DNA of 54,301 nt, taken from assembly GCA_002315765.1 (NCBI GenBank), contig DCIE01000021.1, positions 1-54,301 of the forward strand, given 5' to 3'. This DNA comes from Ruminococcaceae bacterium UBA1734 (lineage in GTDB: Bacteria; Bacillota; Clostridia; Oscillospirales; Acutalibacteraceae). The notes under the pieces were generated by a model that saw only the letters and a list, made by a program, of their open reading frames with translations, made no database searches and had not been told where the DNA came from. Positions 42,191-51,789 of this stretch are shown in pieces. Each line of letters begins with the position of its first letter. Position 1 is the first letter of the stretch. The translations under genes were made by a program, and so were the position numbers.

Positions 42191-45034
42191 TTAATCGTTT
42201 AATAGATTTGAGCACATTAAAAATATATAAAAAAGTGTTACAGCGACCAAAGCTATGCAAAGAATTATTGCGTTTCTACGCCGTTGTTTCATTTTTTCAA
42301 TATATGCAAATACGGAATTTTTTGAAATATGATACTTATTTCCGATTTTTTGTGCAAATATATATTTCTTATGAATTAGATTATATACGGTACTTTTACT
42401 TACGCATAACAACTCGGCAACTTCATTTACAAACATGAATGATTCGTCATGTTGATTTTGCACTTCAATATTCGTTTTTGTACTGCTTGACGGTTTTTTA
42501 TTGCTCTTAATTTTAGTATTGTTTTCTGTAATAACATCAGTTTTGGTTGTCTTTATTGCAGCTTTGTTTTTGACAATATAATTACTAATATCCAATTTGC
42601 AAGTGGCGGATTTTATTAAAGCATTTTGAATATATACGCTGTAGGGAAGACCTAACATTTTCATTATGTTTGTTTCGTCCATTGAATCTATCATTGAATT
42701 ATGTTTCTCACAATAGTGTTGGTTTCCAGATAATAATCTTGTTATTGGCTCAACCCCATAATTACATTTAATTTTTCCTGTTTTGTAACATTCAATATTA
42801 TTTGGGATTTTCGTATTAAACTGCTTATATGCCGCAATTTTCATTATGTCATACCAAGAAACGTAATCAATTTCGGGCAAATGATTGAGGTCAAAAGACG
42901 CATTGTATGCAAATACTTCCAAAACTGAATATTCACAAAGAAAATCTTTTATTTTTTGAAGAGCTTCATGACGAGAACATTTATTGGGAATAGGACAGTC
43001 TTTGACCATTAATCTATTTGAGTACATTCCATTTTCGGAAACTTCTGGGGTCAATATATAATATTTTTTATCTATAATTTCATAATTGATTTTATCAACA
43101 ATAGAAATACCGATCGACATAACCTTATTTGACCATGTTGTTTCAGTATCAATTACTGCAAAGTATTTATTATTAAAAGTATTAATGTTTAGTTTTTTTA
43201 ATTTTGTATTATTATTTTCGGAAACAGAAACATCAAGTTTGGTAGTGCTTTCATTTGGATTTATTTTTAATACGGTTTTGGCCACTTCAAACAAGAATTC
43301 TTCTTCGTTAGGAATGATGATTTCGTACATTTCGTTGTTTTTTGTATTCCATAAAATTCCTTTTTTCAAATTCAACGATGTCATATAACAAGCACATTGC
43401 AAAAAATGTTCGTGTTTTAATTCGGAAACAAATTTTAATTCATAAACGATATTATCTTTTACTACATCTGCAAATCCTTTTGCCACAAAACAATGATTTG
43501 GAATTTGATTAAAATCCTTACTACAATCAACCTGTGAATTTTCGTCTTTTGAAAAAACCGTTTTCAAACGTTGGTGCAATAAATTTGTTTCTTCTGTTGT
43601 AATATATGGAATAGAAACTTGGGTTAGATATCTTAATTGTTTTGTTGCAAATGCAGTTAAACATAAAATTTTTCTATCAATTGGTGACTTTTTCATTTCG
43701 TCATTATATAAGTCATACAAGTAATGCGGTTGTTTATGTAGTTTGCAATGAAATGCTAACTCTTTATCAATATCATAGTTGTTGAAAAAAGAAGCTTCTT
43801 GATAAATTCCGATGCAAGGGGATAAATCAATTAGTTCATCATACGTTTTAACGGCGATAATGTTTTCGTCTGTATTTGATATTCTTTTGATATTGAGAAG
43901 ACTATAACATTTTTCAATGCTTTCTTTATATTTGAAATCAAACATTTCAGAAAATCCAATATGTTGCAATTCATGTTGATCTTTTATAGGGGTGGATAAT
44001 GTTTTTTCAGAGAGTATTTTATCGTTGTTATTAACAAATATTATTTGTTCTTTACCTCTACTTGCAGCAACACAAAAAACATTTCGCAATATTTCATAAG
44101 ATTGTTGTGGTTGATTGGCTCTAATTGTCCAATAACTCTCTGTAAAATCAAATAAAACACATATTTTTCTTTCGAGTCCTTTGCTACTATCGTATGTAGT
44201 AAAAATAGCAGTATTTTTTTTGATTTCAGCTCCTCCTGAACTGTCTTGATCGGAAATGCTGGCATATACGGTTTTTTTATTAAATCTTTCTGGATGCTCG
44301 TATTCAAGCTTGTTTAATACGGAAGACATACATCCTTGTCTTGCTCCAAGACATAAAATGTCTTCTGTTGGTTGAGAAGAAAGAAATTCTGCTGCTTCAA
44401 GAGAACTCATTTCAATTATTTTACAATTATTATTAGTGCCAACAATATCCTTATTCCATATTCTTCCAAGCATAGCAGCGTGTTCTTTGTTAAGGCGAAA
44501 ACATTGGGTATAGTTAAGGCAAATATGTTCACCAAGAAAATCATTGATAAAATTAAGAACATCTAACGAAGTTTTATCATAAATTTTTTGTTTCATATCA
44601 CCGACCGCAATGATTTGCATGGATGGATTATGCCTCTTAATTATTTCAAGCATAGTCGAAAACTCAAAATCAATGTCTTGATATTCGTCAATTATTAGAA
44701 TGTCAAAAAATGGAATAGGAGGGTTGGACTTATTAAATTCTTGAATCAAATCCGTTACTCCACATGAAATTCCGGCTTGTTTTAAGAATTTATATGCAAA
44801 ACCATGATAGTTAGTAACAGTAATATTTTTGCCGTGTATTTTTGATTTGGCATCTGTTTTAAGCAATCTATTATAAGTAAGATAAAGTATGTTTTTTGAT
44901 GACGGAAAGCATTGACATAGGTGTTGAATAGATGTTGTTTTTCCGCTACCGATACAAGCATCTACTAAAATATTGTTTCCCTCAAGCGATTTTTGTATAA
45001 ACTGTTCCTGTTCTTGCGACAATACTATATCCAT
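42191..45034 (-). CDS. SF1 helicase, RecB-like nuclease, DnaQ-like exonuclease and HTH fusion with C-terminal TM
   Basis: A 947-residue multidomain protein. Residues about 1-350 are a UvrD-type helicase: Walker A ACIGSGKTT (Lys32), Walker B LIIDEYQDID, VGDMKQ, TTYDSSKGLERK and VAASRGKEQ. At about 510-590 is a RecB-like PD-(D/E)XK nuclease with KGFADVV, VYELKFV and HFLQCACYM. At about 630-800 is a DEDDh exonuclease: VIDTETTW, YNASFDLNH, HNSMID. At about 870-920 an excisionase-type HTH (VAELLCVSKSTVYNLIHKK) is followed by a membrane helix (about 924-942). The ATG at 45034 follows GGATGGAATTAAT. All catalytic residues seem present. The design suggests DNA attack or repair at the membrane; a defence role is an inference. 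Confidence 0.85.
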   Translation of the reverse strand: MDIVLSQEQEQFIQKSLEGNNILVDACIGSGKTTSIQHLCQCFPSSKNILYLTYNRLLKTDAKSKIHGKNITVTNYHGFAYKFLKQAGISCGVTDLIQEFNKSNPPIPFFDILIIDEYQDIDFEFSTMLEIIKRHNPSMQIIAVGDMKQKIYDKTSLDVLNFINDFLGEHICLNYTQCFRLNKEHAAMLGRIWNKDIVGTNNNCKIIEMSSLEAAEFLSSQPTEDILCLGARQGCMSSVLNKLEYEHPERFNKKTVYASISDQDSSGGAEIKKNTAIFTTYDSSKGLERKICVLFDFTESYWTIRANQPQQSYEILRNVFCVAASRGKEQIIFVNNNDKILSEKTLSTPIKDQHELQHIGFSEMFDFKYKESIEKCYSLLNIKRISNTDENIIAVKTYDELIDLSPCIGIYQEASFFNNYDIDKELAFHCKLHKQPHYLYDLYNDEMKKSPIDRKILCLTAFATKQLRYLTQVSIPYITTEETNLLHQRLKTVFSKDENSQVDCSKDFNQIPNHCFVAKGFADVVKDNIVYELKFVSELKHEHFLQCACYMTSLNLKKGILWNTKNNEMYEIIIPNEEEFLFEVAKTVLKINPNESTTKLDVSVSENNNTKLKKLNINTFNNKYFAVIDTETTWSNKVMSIGISIVDKINYEIIDKKYYILTPEVSENGMYSNRLMVKDCPIPNKCSRHEALQKIKDFLCEYSVLEVFAYNASFDLNHLPEIDYVSWYDIMKIAAYKQFNTKIPNNIECYKTGKIKCNYGVEPITRLLSGNQHYCEKHNSMIDSMDETNIMKMLGLPYSVYIQNALIKSATCKLDISNYIVKNKAAIKTTKTDVITENNTKIKSNKKPSSSTKTNIEVQNQHDESFMFVNEVAELLCVSKSTVYNLIHKKYIFAQKIGNKYHISKNSVFAYIEKMKQRRRNAIILCIALVAVTLFYIFLMCSNLLND

Positions 45035-45117
45035 ATTAATTCCATCCAAAAATCAAATAATTAAAATCTTTTTTGCAACACAGACTAAATTTTTGTTGCT
45101 TTTGATATTATAGCTAT

Positions 45118-47334
45118 TTAGTCCACCCAAGCGTTTGATTTTTCAAACTCTTTAATAATATCAATATCAAGCTGTCCTTTGTCCGCCATATCGTAAAGAA
45201 TAAAGAAGGCTTTTTCAATAGGCATCGGCTTTTTGTAGGGCCTATCCTTTGCGATAAGTGCTTCGAAAATATCGCAAACGGTAATAAGCCTGCAAGGCCA
45301 CGGCAAATCTTTTTCGGTTAAATGGTTAGGATAGCCCGTTCCGTTTAGGAACTCGTGGTGATTTCCGGCATAGCTCGGAATATTATCATAGTATTTAGGG
45401 AAATTAAGCTGGGACAAAAACTTTTGAGTTAAAGAAACATGTCCTTGCATAATAATTCTTTCTTCCGCATTTAAGGTTCCCTTAACTATTGAAAGCTGAT
45501 AGTATTCTTCGCTTGTGATAACAGGTTGATTTGTGCCGTCAACCTCAGTGTATGTTTCTTTTGAAAGCAGGTCAAGCTTTTCCTTTAAGTCGTCAGATAA
45601 AAATCCTGCCTTGTTAATTTGCAAAATAAGTTCAAGCTGTTCGCTAAGCTTTACTTCAAGCGACTCGTACTCACCTTTTGTAATAGTGCCGTTTGCAAGG
45701 AAAAGCATATTAAGGAGTTTTCTTCGTTCAAATCGGTTTTCGATATTTTTAATAAGTTCGCCGAGACGGGTGTCCTTATTCATAATATCAATAGGAGTAA
45801 GGATTTTGCCTATATCGTGAAGCCAAATACTCATTAGTATTTCTCTTCTGCTTTTAGAGTCAACCTTATACTTGCCGTCGCAGTTTTCTTGGAAATCGAA
45901 GAATTTATCGGCAAACTTAACCATATTTCTTGTATGATTTGCGTTGTAAGGAGTACGCTCGTCAATGCCGACAGACATAACCTTTACAAATCCGTAAAGA
46001 AGGTCGTTTATCTTTTGGGAGTATGAAGAATTAACGATAGCCATACTTGCCTGATTTGAAATAGCCATAAGTATATCTTCGTCTTGCTTTCTAAACGGAA
46101 CGATTTTTCCTGCACTGTTTGTAGCATTTATCAGTTGAAGCACGCCGACAACATCGTCATACTCATCTATCATAGGAATAACAAGAACGGATTCGGTATG
46201 ATAATTATTTGTGCTATCATACTTAAATGTGCCCGAAAAGTCATAGTTAGTTTCGGAATAGCAGTCGGGGATATTGATTAGTTTCTTTTCTCTTGCCGAT
46301 GCAGCACAAACATTTTTGCCGTTAATATCAACGGCAGGAATATTAAGAGGCTCGTCTTTTCTAATGAGCTTTGCATTCTTTGATTTTGTGATAAGCACCT
46401 TAAATTCAAGACTTTTGCCTTCAAGCAGATAGAGTGTTCCGCCGTCGGCACCCGTAATATCCATCATAGCATCTACAATTTTTGTAAGTAGCTTGTCGTT
46501 GTCCTTTTCGGTAGAAAGCAGTGTGCCGAGGTCAACCATTTTTTTAAGCTCGTCTTTTCTTTGACCGCTTCTCGCAAATGATACGAAAGGATAATCCTTC
46601 TTAATCTTTTCTTCCCATTCGGTAAGCTCGTCGTCGTCAAACACGCCGAAATGGGTAATTATAACTTCTTCGCATCCAAGCTCTTTGCCGATTTCGGCAC
46701 CTTTTTCAGGAGTAGAATGTCCCCAATTCTTCTTAACCTCAATATCGTTTTCCGAAAGGCAACCGTCATATATTAAGGTTTTTGCACCCTTTGCAAATTC
46801 CAAAAGCTTTTCTTTGTATCCGTTAAGGTGGCAAAAATCAAAACAGGTAACAATAGATTTATCATTATAATCAAACCTGAAAACCGAGCATCCGCCGGGG
46901 TGGTTTGAGTCCATATTTTTAATCGTAATACCGTTAAGCAAAATATCGCCGTTAATTTCGTGAAATTCCACATTTTTATATGTGTCGGCTCTGACCGGCC
47001 AAAGCGACTGATTCATTATTCTGCCGATACTCTCTTTTATATTAACACCGCCGAAGGATTTTCCCCAAACATGAAGTTTTTTATTCTCGAAAGCCGAAAA
47101 AAGAGTAGGGATTCCGCCTATGTGGTCAATATGGCTATGGCTGACAAACAAATGAAGCTCATCAATATCTTTAAGGTCCTCGACAGCGTTACTGATACCG
47201 CTTCCGCAGTCAACCATAATATTTGTTTCGCCCAAGCTTAACATTACGCAGGTTGTAGCACCGCCGAATTCAATATACTTTTCAGATGTCAGTGAGCTTG
47301 AACCTCTTGTGCCGTAAAATACAATATTTTCCAT
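45118..47334 (-). CDS. MBL-fold, GAF and HD-GYP signalling protein
   Basis: A 738-residue soluble protein. Residues 1-250 are a metallo-beta-lactamase hydrolase domain of the RNase Z/PhnP-like type: HSHIDH at 66-71, then SNHPGG and KNWGHSTPE. A GAF sensor domain (about 270-445) follows, with DIPDCYSETNYDF-like blocks, and an HD-GYP domain to the end: LHDIGK, AGNHHEFLNGTGYP and VCDIFEALIAKDRPY. HD-GYP domains hydrolyse c-di-GMP. The GYP motif has Asn for the usual Asp (HHEFLNGTGYP). The ATG at 47334 follows TTGAGGCGTTTT, 14 bases after the acyltransferase gene. Confidence 0.87.
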   Translation of the reverse strand: MENIVFYGTRGSSSLTSEKYIEFGGATTCVMLSLGETNIMVDCGSGISNAVEDLKDIDELHLFVSHSHIDHIGGIPTLFSAFENKKLHVWGKSFGGVNIKESIGRIMNQSLWPVRADTYKNVEFHEINGDILLNGITIKNMDSNHPGGCSVFRFDYNDKSIVTCFDFCHLNGYKEKLLEFAKGAKTLIYDGCLSENDIEVKKNWGHSTPEKGAEIGKELGCEEVIITHFGVFDDDELTEWEEKIKKDYPFVSFARSGQRKDELKKMVDLGTLLSTEKDNDKLLTKIVDAMMDITGADGGTLYLLEGKSLEFKVLITKSKNAKLIRKDEPLNIPAVDINGKNVCAASAREKKLINIPDCYSETNYDFSGTFKYDSTNNYHTESVLVIPMIDEYDDVVGVLQLINATNSAGKIVPFRKQDEDILMAISNQASMAIVNSSYSQKINDLLYGFVKVMSVGIDERTPYNANHTRNMVKFADKFFDFQENCDGKYKVDSKSRREILMSIWLHDIGKILTPIDIMNKDTRLGELIKNIENRFERRKLLNMLFLANGTITKGEYESLEVKLSEQLELILQINKAGFLSDDLKEKLDLLSKETYTEVDGTNQPVITSEEYYQLSIVKGTLNAEERIIMQGHVSLTQKFLSQLNFPKYYDNIPSYAGNHHEFLNGTGYPNHLTEKDLPWPCRLITVCDIFEALIAKDRPYKKPMPIEKAFFILYDMADKGQLDIDIIKEFEKSNAWVD

Positions 47335-47348
47335 AAAACGCCTCAAAA

Positions 47349-48590
47349 TTATTCTTCAAAATGTGACTGCTCAAAAACAGAACATTCGGTTTCTGTCCAA
47401 TGTATTCCGTATTTTTTGCTTAATTCAATAAAATCCTCAACAATGCCTTTTTTTGCAAAGTTTTCGCATATATTGAGGTTAAACCTACCGTTATAGTCCA
47501 CCGCCGCAAGAACACATTGACCGAAGTCGTGCCAAAGCTTAAAATCGAGATTTTCGATATTTTCACAAACCTCGTCGGGAAGGTCGATTTTTCCCGGATA
47601 TGTAAGACCGATATTGCAGTCGATGTTCTTAAAAGCCGTACCAACTATTCTTACGCAGAACTTAATCCATTTTCTGTTGGGGAAAATATGATAAGACCTG
47701 AAAAGACAAATTCTGTCGGTAATTGAACGAATCATATTGGGAACAAGTCTTGCCTTATCAAGAATTTCTTTATATCTGCTTGCAACATCGGTAAAGCTCA
47801 TATTGTCATATTCGTCAACATAGGTAATTCTCTTTAAGTCAACGCAGTTGTGCATAGTTTCGTATTTAAGCGTTCTTCTTAAATCTAAAACGATATTGCA
47901 GGAAACATTACGGTTTTTCATATTTTCAGGCAGGTGCATACGAACCGCTTTTGAAAAAAGAATGGTTAGTACGGGGGCTACCGATGATTTAGCATCACGG
48001 GCAAGCTTTAATATTTCGGATGTGTCCGTATATAGACTATGACAGTCGCTTCTGTAATCGTTATATAACGGCGGAAATTTTTTGAAGGAAAAACCGCCCG
48101 GGTCCATCTTGTAATCAATACCCTTTTCCTTGCGGTCATAAAAAGGCTCCATACCCGGTGCTACAAGGAAGTTAAGCGACTTGACCTCGGGTTTGAATCC
48201 GAAATAGCAAAGCAAAATTTGCTTGAAAAATGAAAGTGCGCCCACGCCGTCGGTAATGCCGTGAAGCCACTCAAAGCGAAGGTCGCAGTTATTGTAAATA
48301 ACACGCCACGGATAACCGTTAGTGTTGTTTCCTAATGTTTTCGGGCGCTCGTCCTCCGAGCATTTAAGGATTACAAGGGGCTCTTCGTTGGTGCGAAGAT
48401 AATACTCCCTGTCAAATTCAACGCGCGTTGCAAAAAGCGGAAAGGCAACAAGTGCATTTCTCACGGCATCTTCAAGGCGGATAGGGTCGATAGGTCGCTT
48501 GAAAACAGCACGGTACATAGGTATGTTTTCAATAGGACTGCCCGCCGCCTCTATCGGGTATTTGTCAATGTAACCGAGGTTGTATCTCAT
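47349..48590 (-). CDS. BAHD/condensation-type acyltransferase
   Basis: A 413-residue protein of the chloramphenicol-acetyltransferase-like fold, close to alcohol O-acetyltransferase and wax-ester condensation enzymes. The catalytic HxxxDG is LHGITDGVG near residue 112, and the NPMYRAVFKRP-like start and DYRSD, then NCNIGLTYPGKIDLPDEV are family features. It would transfer an acyl group to an alcohol or thiol; substrate unknown. It lies within the signalling unit, 12 bases after the cyclase gene and 14 before the MBL-GAF-HD-GYP gene, so it is probably tied to the signal, for example making a lipid output. Confidence 0.78.
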   Translation of the reverse strand: MRYNLGYIDKYPIEAAGSPIENIPMYRAVFKRPIDPIRLEDAVRNALVAFPLFATRVEFDREYYLRTNEEPLVILKCSEDERPKTLGNNTNGYPWRVIYNNCDLRFEWLHGITDGVGALSFFKQILLCYFGFKPEVKSLNFLVAPGMEPFYDRKEKGIDYKMDPGGFSFKKFPPLYNDYRSDCHSLYTDTSEILKLARDAKSSVAPVLTILFSKAVRMHLPENMKNRNVSCNIVLDLRRTLKYETMHNCVDLKRITYVDEYDNMSFTDVASRYKEILDKARLVPNMIRSITDRICLFRSYHIFPNRKWIKFCVRIVGTAFKNIDCNIGLTYPGKIDLPDEVCENIENLDFKLWHDFGQCVLAAVDYNGRFNLNICENFAKKGIVEDFIELSKKYGIHWTETECSVFEQSHFEE

Positions 48591-48602
48591 AATTCATCCC
48601 AC

Positions 48603-50666
48603 TTAAATAATGAAAATATCGCCGGATTTAGCAAAAGAAATATTGGCGTTTTCTTCCCGTGCTTTAACCTCTTTAAGCATAAGCGAGTGGTCGCCGAGCT
48701 CGGGGTTATGGTGCGTAATAACCAGCTTTTTAATCTCTTTGTTCTTAAAGAAACGAACACCGTCCTGCCAAGTTCCGTGTCCCCAACCGGTATGGTCAAC
48801 GGTATCGTCGTCATCAAACATACCGTCAAAGAAAAGAAGCTCACTGTTACGGGAAAGCTCGTCCGGCAAAGAGTTTGCGTTCTCACAGTCGAACAGGAAA
48901 ACAATCTTTTTGCCCTGACACATAAGCTTTATTACACAAGCATTATCGGGGTGGTCTGACGGATAGAAGGTCGCCGATACCTCGTCGTTTAAGAGGTATT
49001 CGGTATTAACCTCTATGTTGTTTGATTCTATATCCTTTATTTCAACCGGCCAATACGGATGCTCCATAAAGGCTTCAAGAGTGTTGATATTCGTGTTCCA
49101 CGCCTTAAAGTTACCGAAAATTCTGATTTTCGCATTTTTCGGGAATTTAGACATAAGAAGTCCTAAAATATGGTCGTAATGAACATGAGTTAAAAGAATG
49201 TCAATATTTTTACAGCCGTTTAGGGCATTTACCGCATTTTTAAGTCCCGTACCGCAGTCGATAATAACGGCATAATCGTTCTTTTTAACTACATAACAGC
49301 TTGTCTCACCGCCGTATTCCGAAAAGCGCATACCCGAAACAGGGAATGAACCGCGGCAACCGCATACTTGAATAGAATATCCGCAGGTTTTTTTAACGGG
49401 GAATTCGGCAACCTGCTTTTCTGAGGCAAGACCGATTATGCGGTATAGGTCAATAGGATTGTTTTTGCCCTTGAAGAAGTGGTCGGACTCAACATTTTCG
49501 AGAACAACGGCACCCTTAACCATTTTTGCGGCACTGTCGGACATAAGCATTTCACCGCTTACCGCAAAGGATTCGATACGGCTTGCGGTATTTACCGCAT
49601 CGCCTATAACCGTGTAATCGTGCATAGTGTCAGAGCCTATATCGCCGAAAATAACATCGCCGTAGGCAATACCAACCGAGAAATTAAGCTCGGTGTTATA
49701 TTGGTTGTAAATTGTTTCGGATTTCTTAAATAAATCAAGCTTCAAATCAAGCATAGCCTGTACGGCGTTAAGTACGCAGTTGCCCTCGCCGTTGTCAAAC
49801 CAGTATGCCATAATACAGTCGCCTATATATTTATCAATAATACCGCCGGTGCTATGTATAAATTTACCCGCATTAGAGAAAAATTCGTTAAGAAATTTTG
49901 AAATCAGGTCAGAAGGCATATTCTCGGTAATGGTAGTAAAATTAGAAATATCCGCAAAAACGATAACGGCTTTTTTATGCTCCGAGCCGATAGAAATGTT
50001 TTCGTCGATAACCTGACGGAGAATTTCTTTTCTTTTTTCTTTATCGAAAAATTGCTGTAAGGCATCTTGATTTATCTTGTAACGGCGAATATCGTTAATG
50101 ACGAAATGGACCGATAAAAACAAAGCAATAGAGGCAAGATAGTAGCCGAAAATAATATCGTCATAAACCGGCTGAACGGAAGAGGTGTATGAATAAAGCT
50201 TTTCCGAGCCGGCAATAGGAAAGGGAGAGCCGTTATAATAAACATACACAAAGGCTACCGTGTTTCCTATCATACAGGACGCAAAAGAAATAAAACGGTA
50301 AGGCTTTGAGTAACACAAAACGGTAATTCCGGTAGTTACAACGCAAAAAAGAGTCATACTCGATAAAAAACCGCCCGTAAAAACAAAGGTTACCGGAATG
50401 GCTATTGCTCCTAATAAAATACAAAGCATCGGGTACGCCGCGTGATAATTTTTCCATTTAGAAACAAAAACCATCAGAATCAAAGGAAACAATACGCAGA
50501 AAACACAGGCTAAAACCGTTGGCAAAGGGGAGTCGTACGAGCCGGAGGTAGAAAGGCCTACTAAGCCGATAAGCGTAACGACAGGTGCTACAATCCAAAA
50601 CGATTTTTCCTCGATTGTTTCAAGGTCTGACAGTTTTTTAATGTTAAACTTATTAAATAATTTCAT
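48603..50666 (-). CDS. Class III cyclase with N-terminal membrane domain and C-terminal MBL hydrolase
   Basis: A 687-residue fusion. Residues about 22-195 have six membrane helices. The cyclase domain (about 225-415) has the full catalytic set: metal Asp239 (FADISNF) and Asp283 (KYIGDCIMAY), purine-binding Lys279 and Asp350, and transition-state Asn359 and Arg363 (GDAVNTASRIE). This set favours adenylate over guanylate. At about 430-687 is a metallo-beta-lactamase domain with GCRGSFP, HVHYDH at 494-499, PSDHPD, and VITHHNPE. The same protein could make cyclic nucleotide and, if the MBL domain is a phosphodiesterase, break it down. AGGTGAAGGGCA precedes the start. Confidence 0.88.
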   Translation of the reverse strand: MKLFNKFNIKKLSDLETIEEKSFWIVAPVVTLIGLVGLSTSGSYDSPLPTVLACVFCVLFPLILMVFVSKWKNYHAAYPMLCILLGAIAIPVTFVFTGGFLSSMTLFCVVTTGITVLCYSKPYRFISFASCMIGNTVAFVYVYYNGSPFPIAGSEKLYSYTSSVQPVYDDIIFGYYLASIALFLSVHFVINDIRRYKINQDALQQFFDKEKRKEILRQVIDENISIGSEHKKAVIVFADISNFTTITENMPSDLISKFLNEFFSNAGKFIHSTGGIIDKYIGDCIMAYWFDNGEGNCVLNAVQAMLDLKLDLFKKSETIYNQYNTELNFSVGIAYGDVIFGDIGSDTMHDYTVIGDAVNTASRIESFAVSGEMLMSDSAAKMVKGAVVLENVESDHFFKGKNNPIDLYRIIGLASEKQVAEFPVKKTCGYSIQVCGCRGSFPVSGMRFSEYGGETSCYVVKKNDYAVIIDCGTGLKNAVNALNGCKNIDILLTHVHYDHILGLLMSKFPKNAKIRIFGNFKAWNTNINTLEAFMEHPYWPVEIKDIESNNIEVNTEYLLNDEVSATFYPSDHPDNACVIKLMCQGKKIVFLFDCENANSLPDELSRNSELLFFDGMFDDDDTVDHTGWGHGTWQDGVRFFKNKEIKKLVITHHNPELGDHSLMLKEVKAREENANISFAKSGDIFII

Positions 50667-50677
50667 TGCCCTTCACC

Positions 50678-51484
50678 TCAATCAATGGCAAAAATGTCAC
50701 CGGCACGGCAAAAGCGTGTTCTTGGGAATCGGAGCTTTGCATTCTTTTCAAACGCCAAAAGCATTTCATCGGTATTTTTAGGATTATGATGGGTAATCAG
50801 CAATTCTTTGCAGTTATATACCGAAGCAATCCTGCAACCCTCTTGATATGTTGAATGTCCCCAACCCTCGTGTTCACGGTATTCGGAGTCATCGTACATA
50901 CCGTCAAATACAAGGAAGTCGCAGTCTTTAAGGAAGTTTATATTTCCTATTCCGTCAACTTCAATATCGAACATAAAGCAAATCTTCTTTTCGCCGACAT
51001 TAAGAGAGATTACATTTCCGCTGTCGGGGTGGTTTGCTTTGTGTGCCGAAAGGATAAATCCGTCAGCAAGGTTGTATTTTGAGCCGTCATTAGCAATTTC
51101 GCATACCGCACCTAAATTAGGCTGTACCGGCCAAAAAGGATGACGGTAAAAATCGCTTATGGTTTCATACGACAGCCAAGAGCTGAATGTTCCGAAGAAG
51201 CTTATTCTCGCATTCTTCGGGAAAATACTGAAATCAAGAATTCCCATAACATGATCGTAATGAACATGAGTGAACACAATATCAATAATATCGCAATCGC
51301 TTAAAATCTTTTCGGCATCAAATAAGCCGGTACCGCAGTCAATAATAACGGCGTGCTTGTCCGCCTTGACTATGAAACAGCTTGTCTGTCCGCCGAATAT
51401 TTCAAATTGTCTTCCGTGAACGGGCCTGCTTCCACGGGCACCGAGCACATATAAAGTATAATCCTTGGCTTTTCTTGTAGACAT
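50678..51484 (-). CDS. Stand-alone MBL-fold hydrolase
   Basis: A 268-residue metallo-beta-lactamase protein, clearly related to the MBL domain of the adjacent cyclase: LGARGSRPVHGRQFEIFGG, HVHYDH at 73-78, ANHPDSGN, FDGMYDD and EGWGHSTYQEG, and LITHHNPK. The family includes RNase Z- and PhnP-type phosphodiesterases. The start is ATG at 51484 behind AAGGTGTTGAAA; the upstream in-frame GTG is the ribosome site. It is the first gene of the four-gene signalling unit, 11 bases ahead of the cyclase. Confidence 0.87.
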   Translation of the reverse strand: MSTRKAKDYTLYVLGARGSRPVHGRQFEIFGGQTSCFIVKADKHAVIIDCGTGLFDAEKILSDCDIIDIVFTHVHYDHVMGILDFSIFPKNARISFFGTFSSWLSYETISDFYRHPFWPVQPNLGAVCEIANDGSKYNLADGFILSAHKANHPDSGNVISLNVGEKKICFMFDIEVDGIGNINFLKDCDFLVFDGMYDDSEYREHEGWGHSTYQEGCRIASVYNCKELLITHHNPKNTDEMLLAFEKNAKLRFPRTRFCRAGDIFAID

Positions 51485-51578
51485 TTTCAACACCTTATCA
51501 AAGATTTTTTTGATTATGATAGAAATTTATATGTATTGTGCGGAATTACTGACCTTTATCCATAAATATACATCATAT

Positions 51579-51607
51579 AGTATATCATACCATTTCCGAA
51601 AACACAA
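51579..51607 (-). promoter_or_regulatory. Promoter of the MBL-cyclase unit
   Basis: TTGTGT (51602-51607) and TATACT (51579-51584) on the minus strand with a 17-base spacer. It leaves a leader of about 85 bases. Confidence 0.6.
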
Positions 51608-51760
51608 CACTTATTTCTTTGTATTACCAAAATATTCAAAATTTATGTAAAATATGAAAAAATTTTTTGATTTCCAAATCATAATGCACAATAAAATGCG
51701 GTGTTTTTGTAAAAAATACTTTGGTTTTTTAATTAAAAACGATGATTTTGCGTGGTACTG

Positions 51761-51789
51761 TTGAAAAATATATCCGAATATGGTAAAAT
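51761..51789 (+). promoter_or_regulatory. Promoter of the GGDEF gene
   Basis: TTGAAA (51761-51766) and TAAAAT (51784-51789), 17-base spacer, 65 bases before the start codon. Confidence 0.7.
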
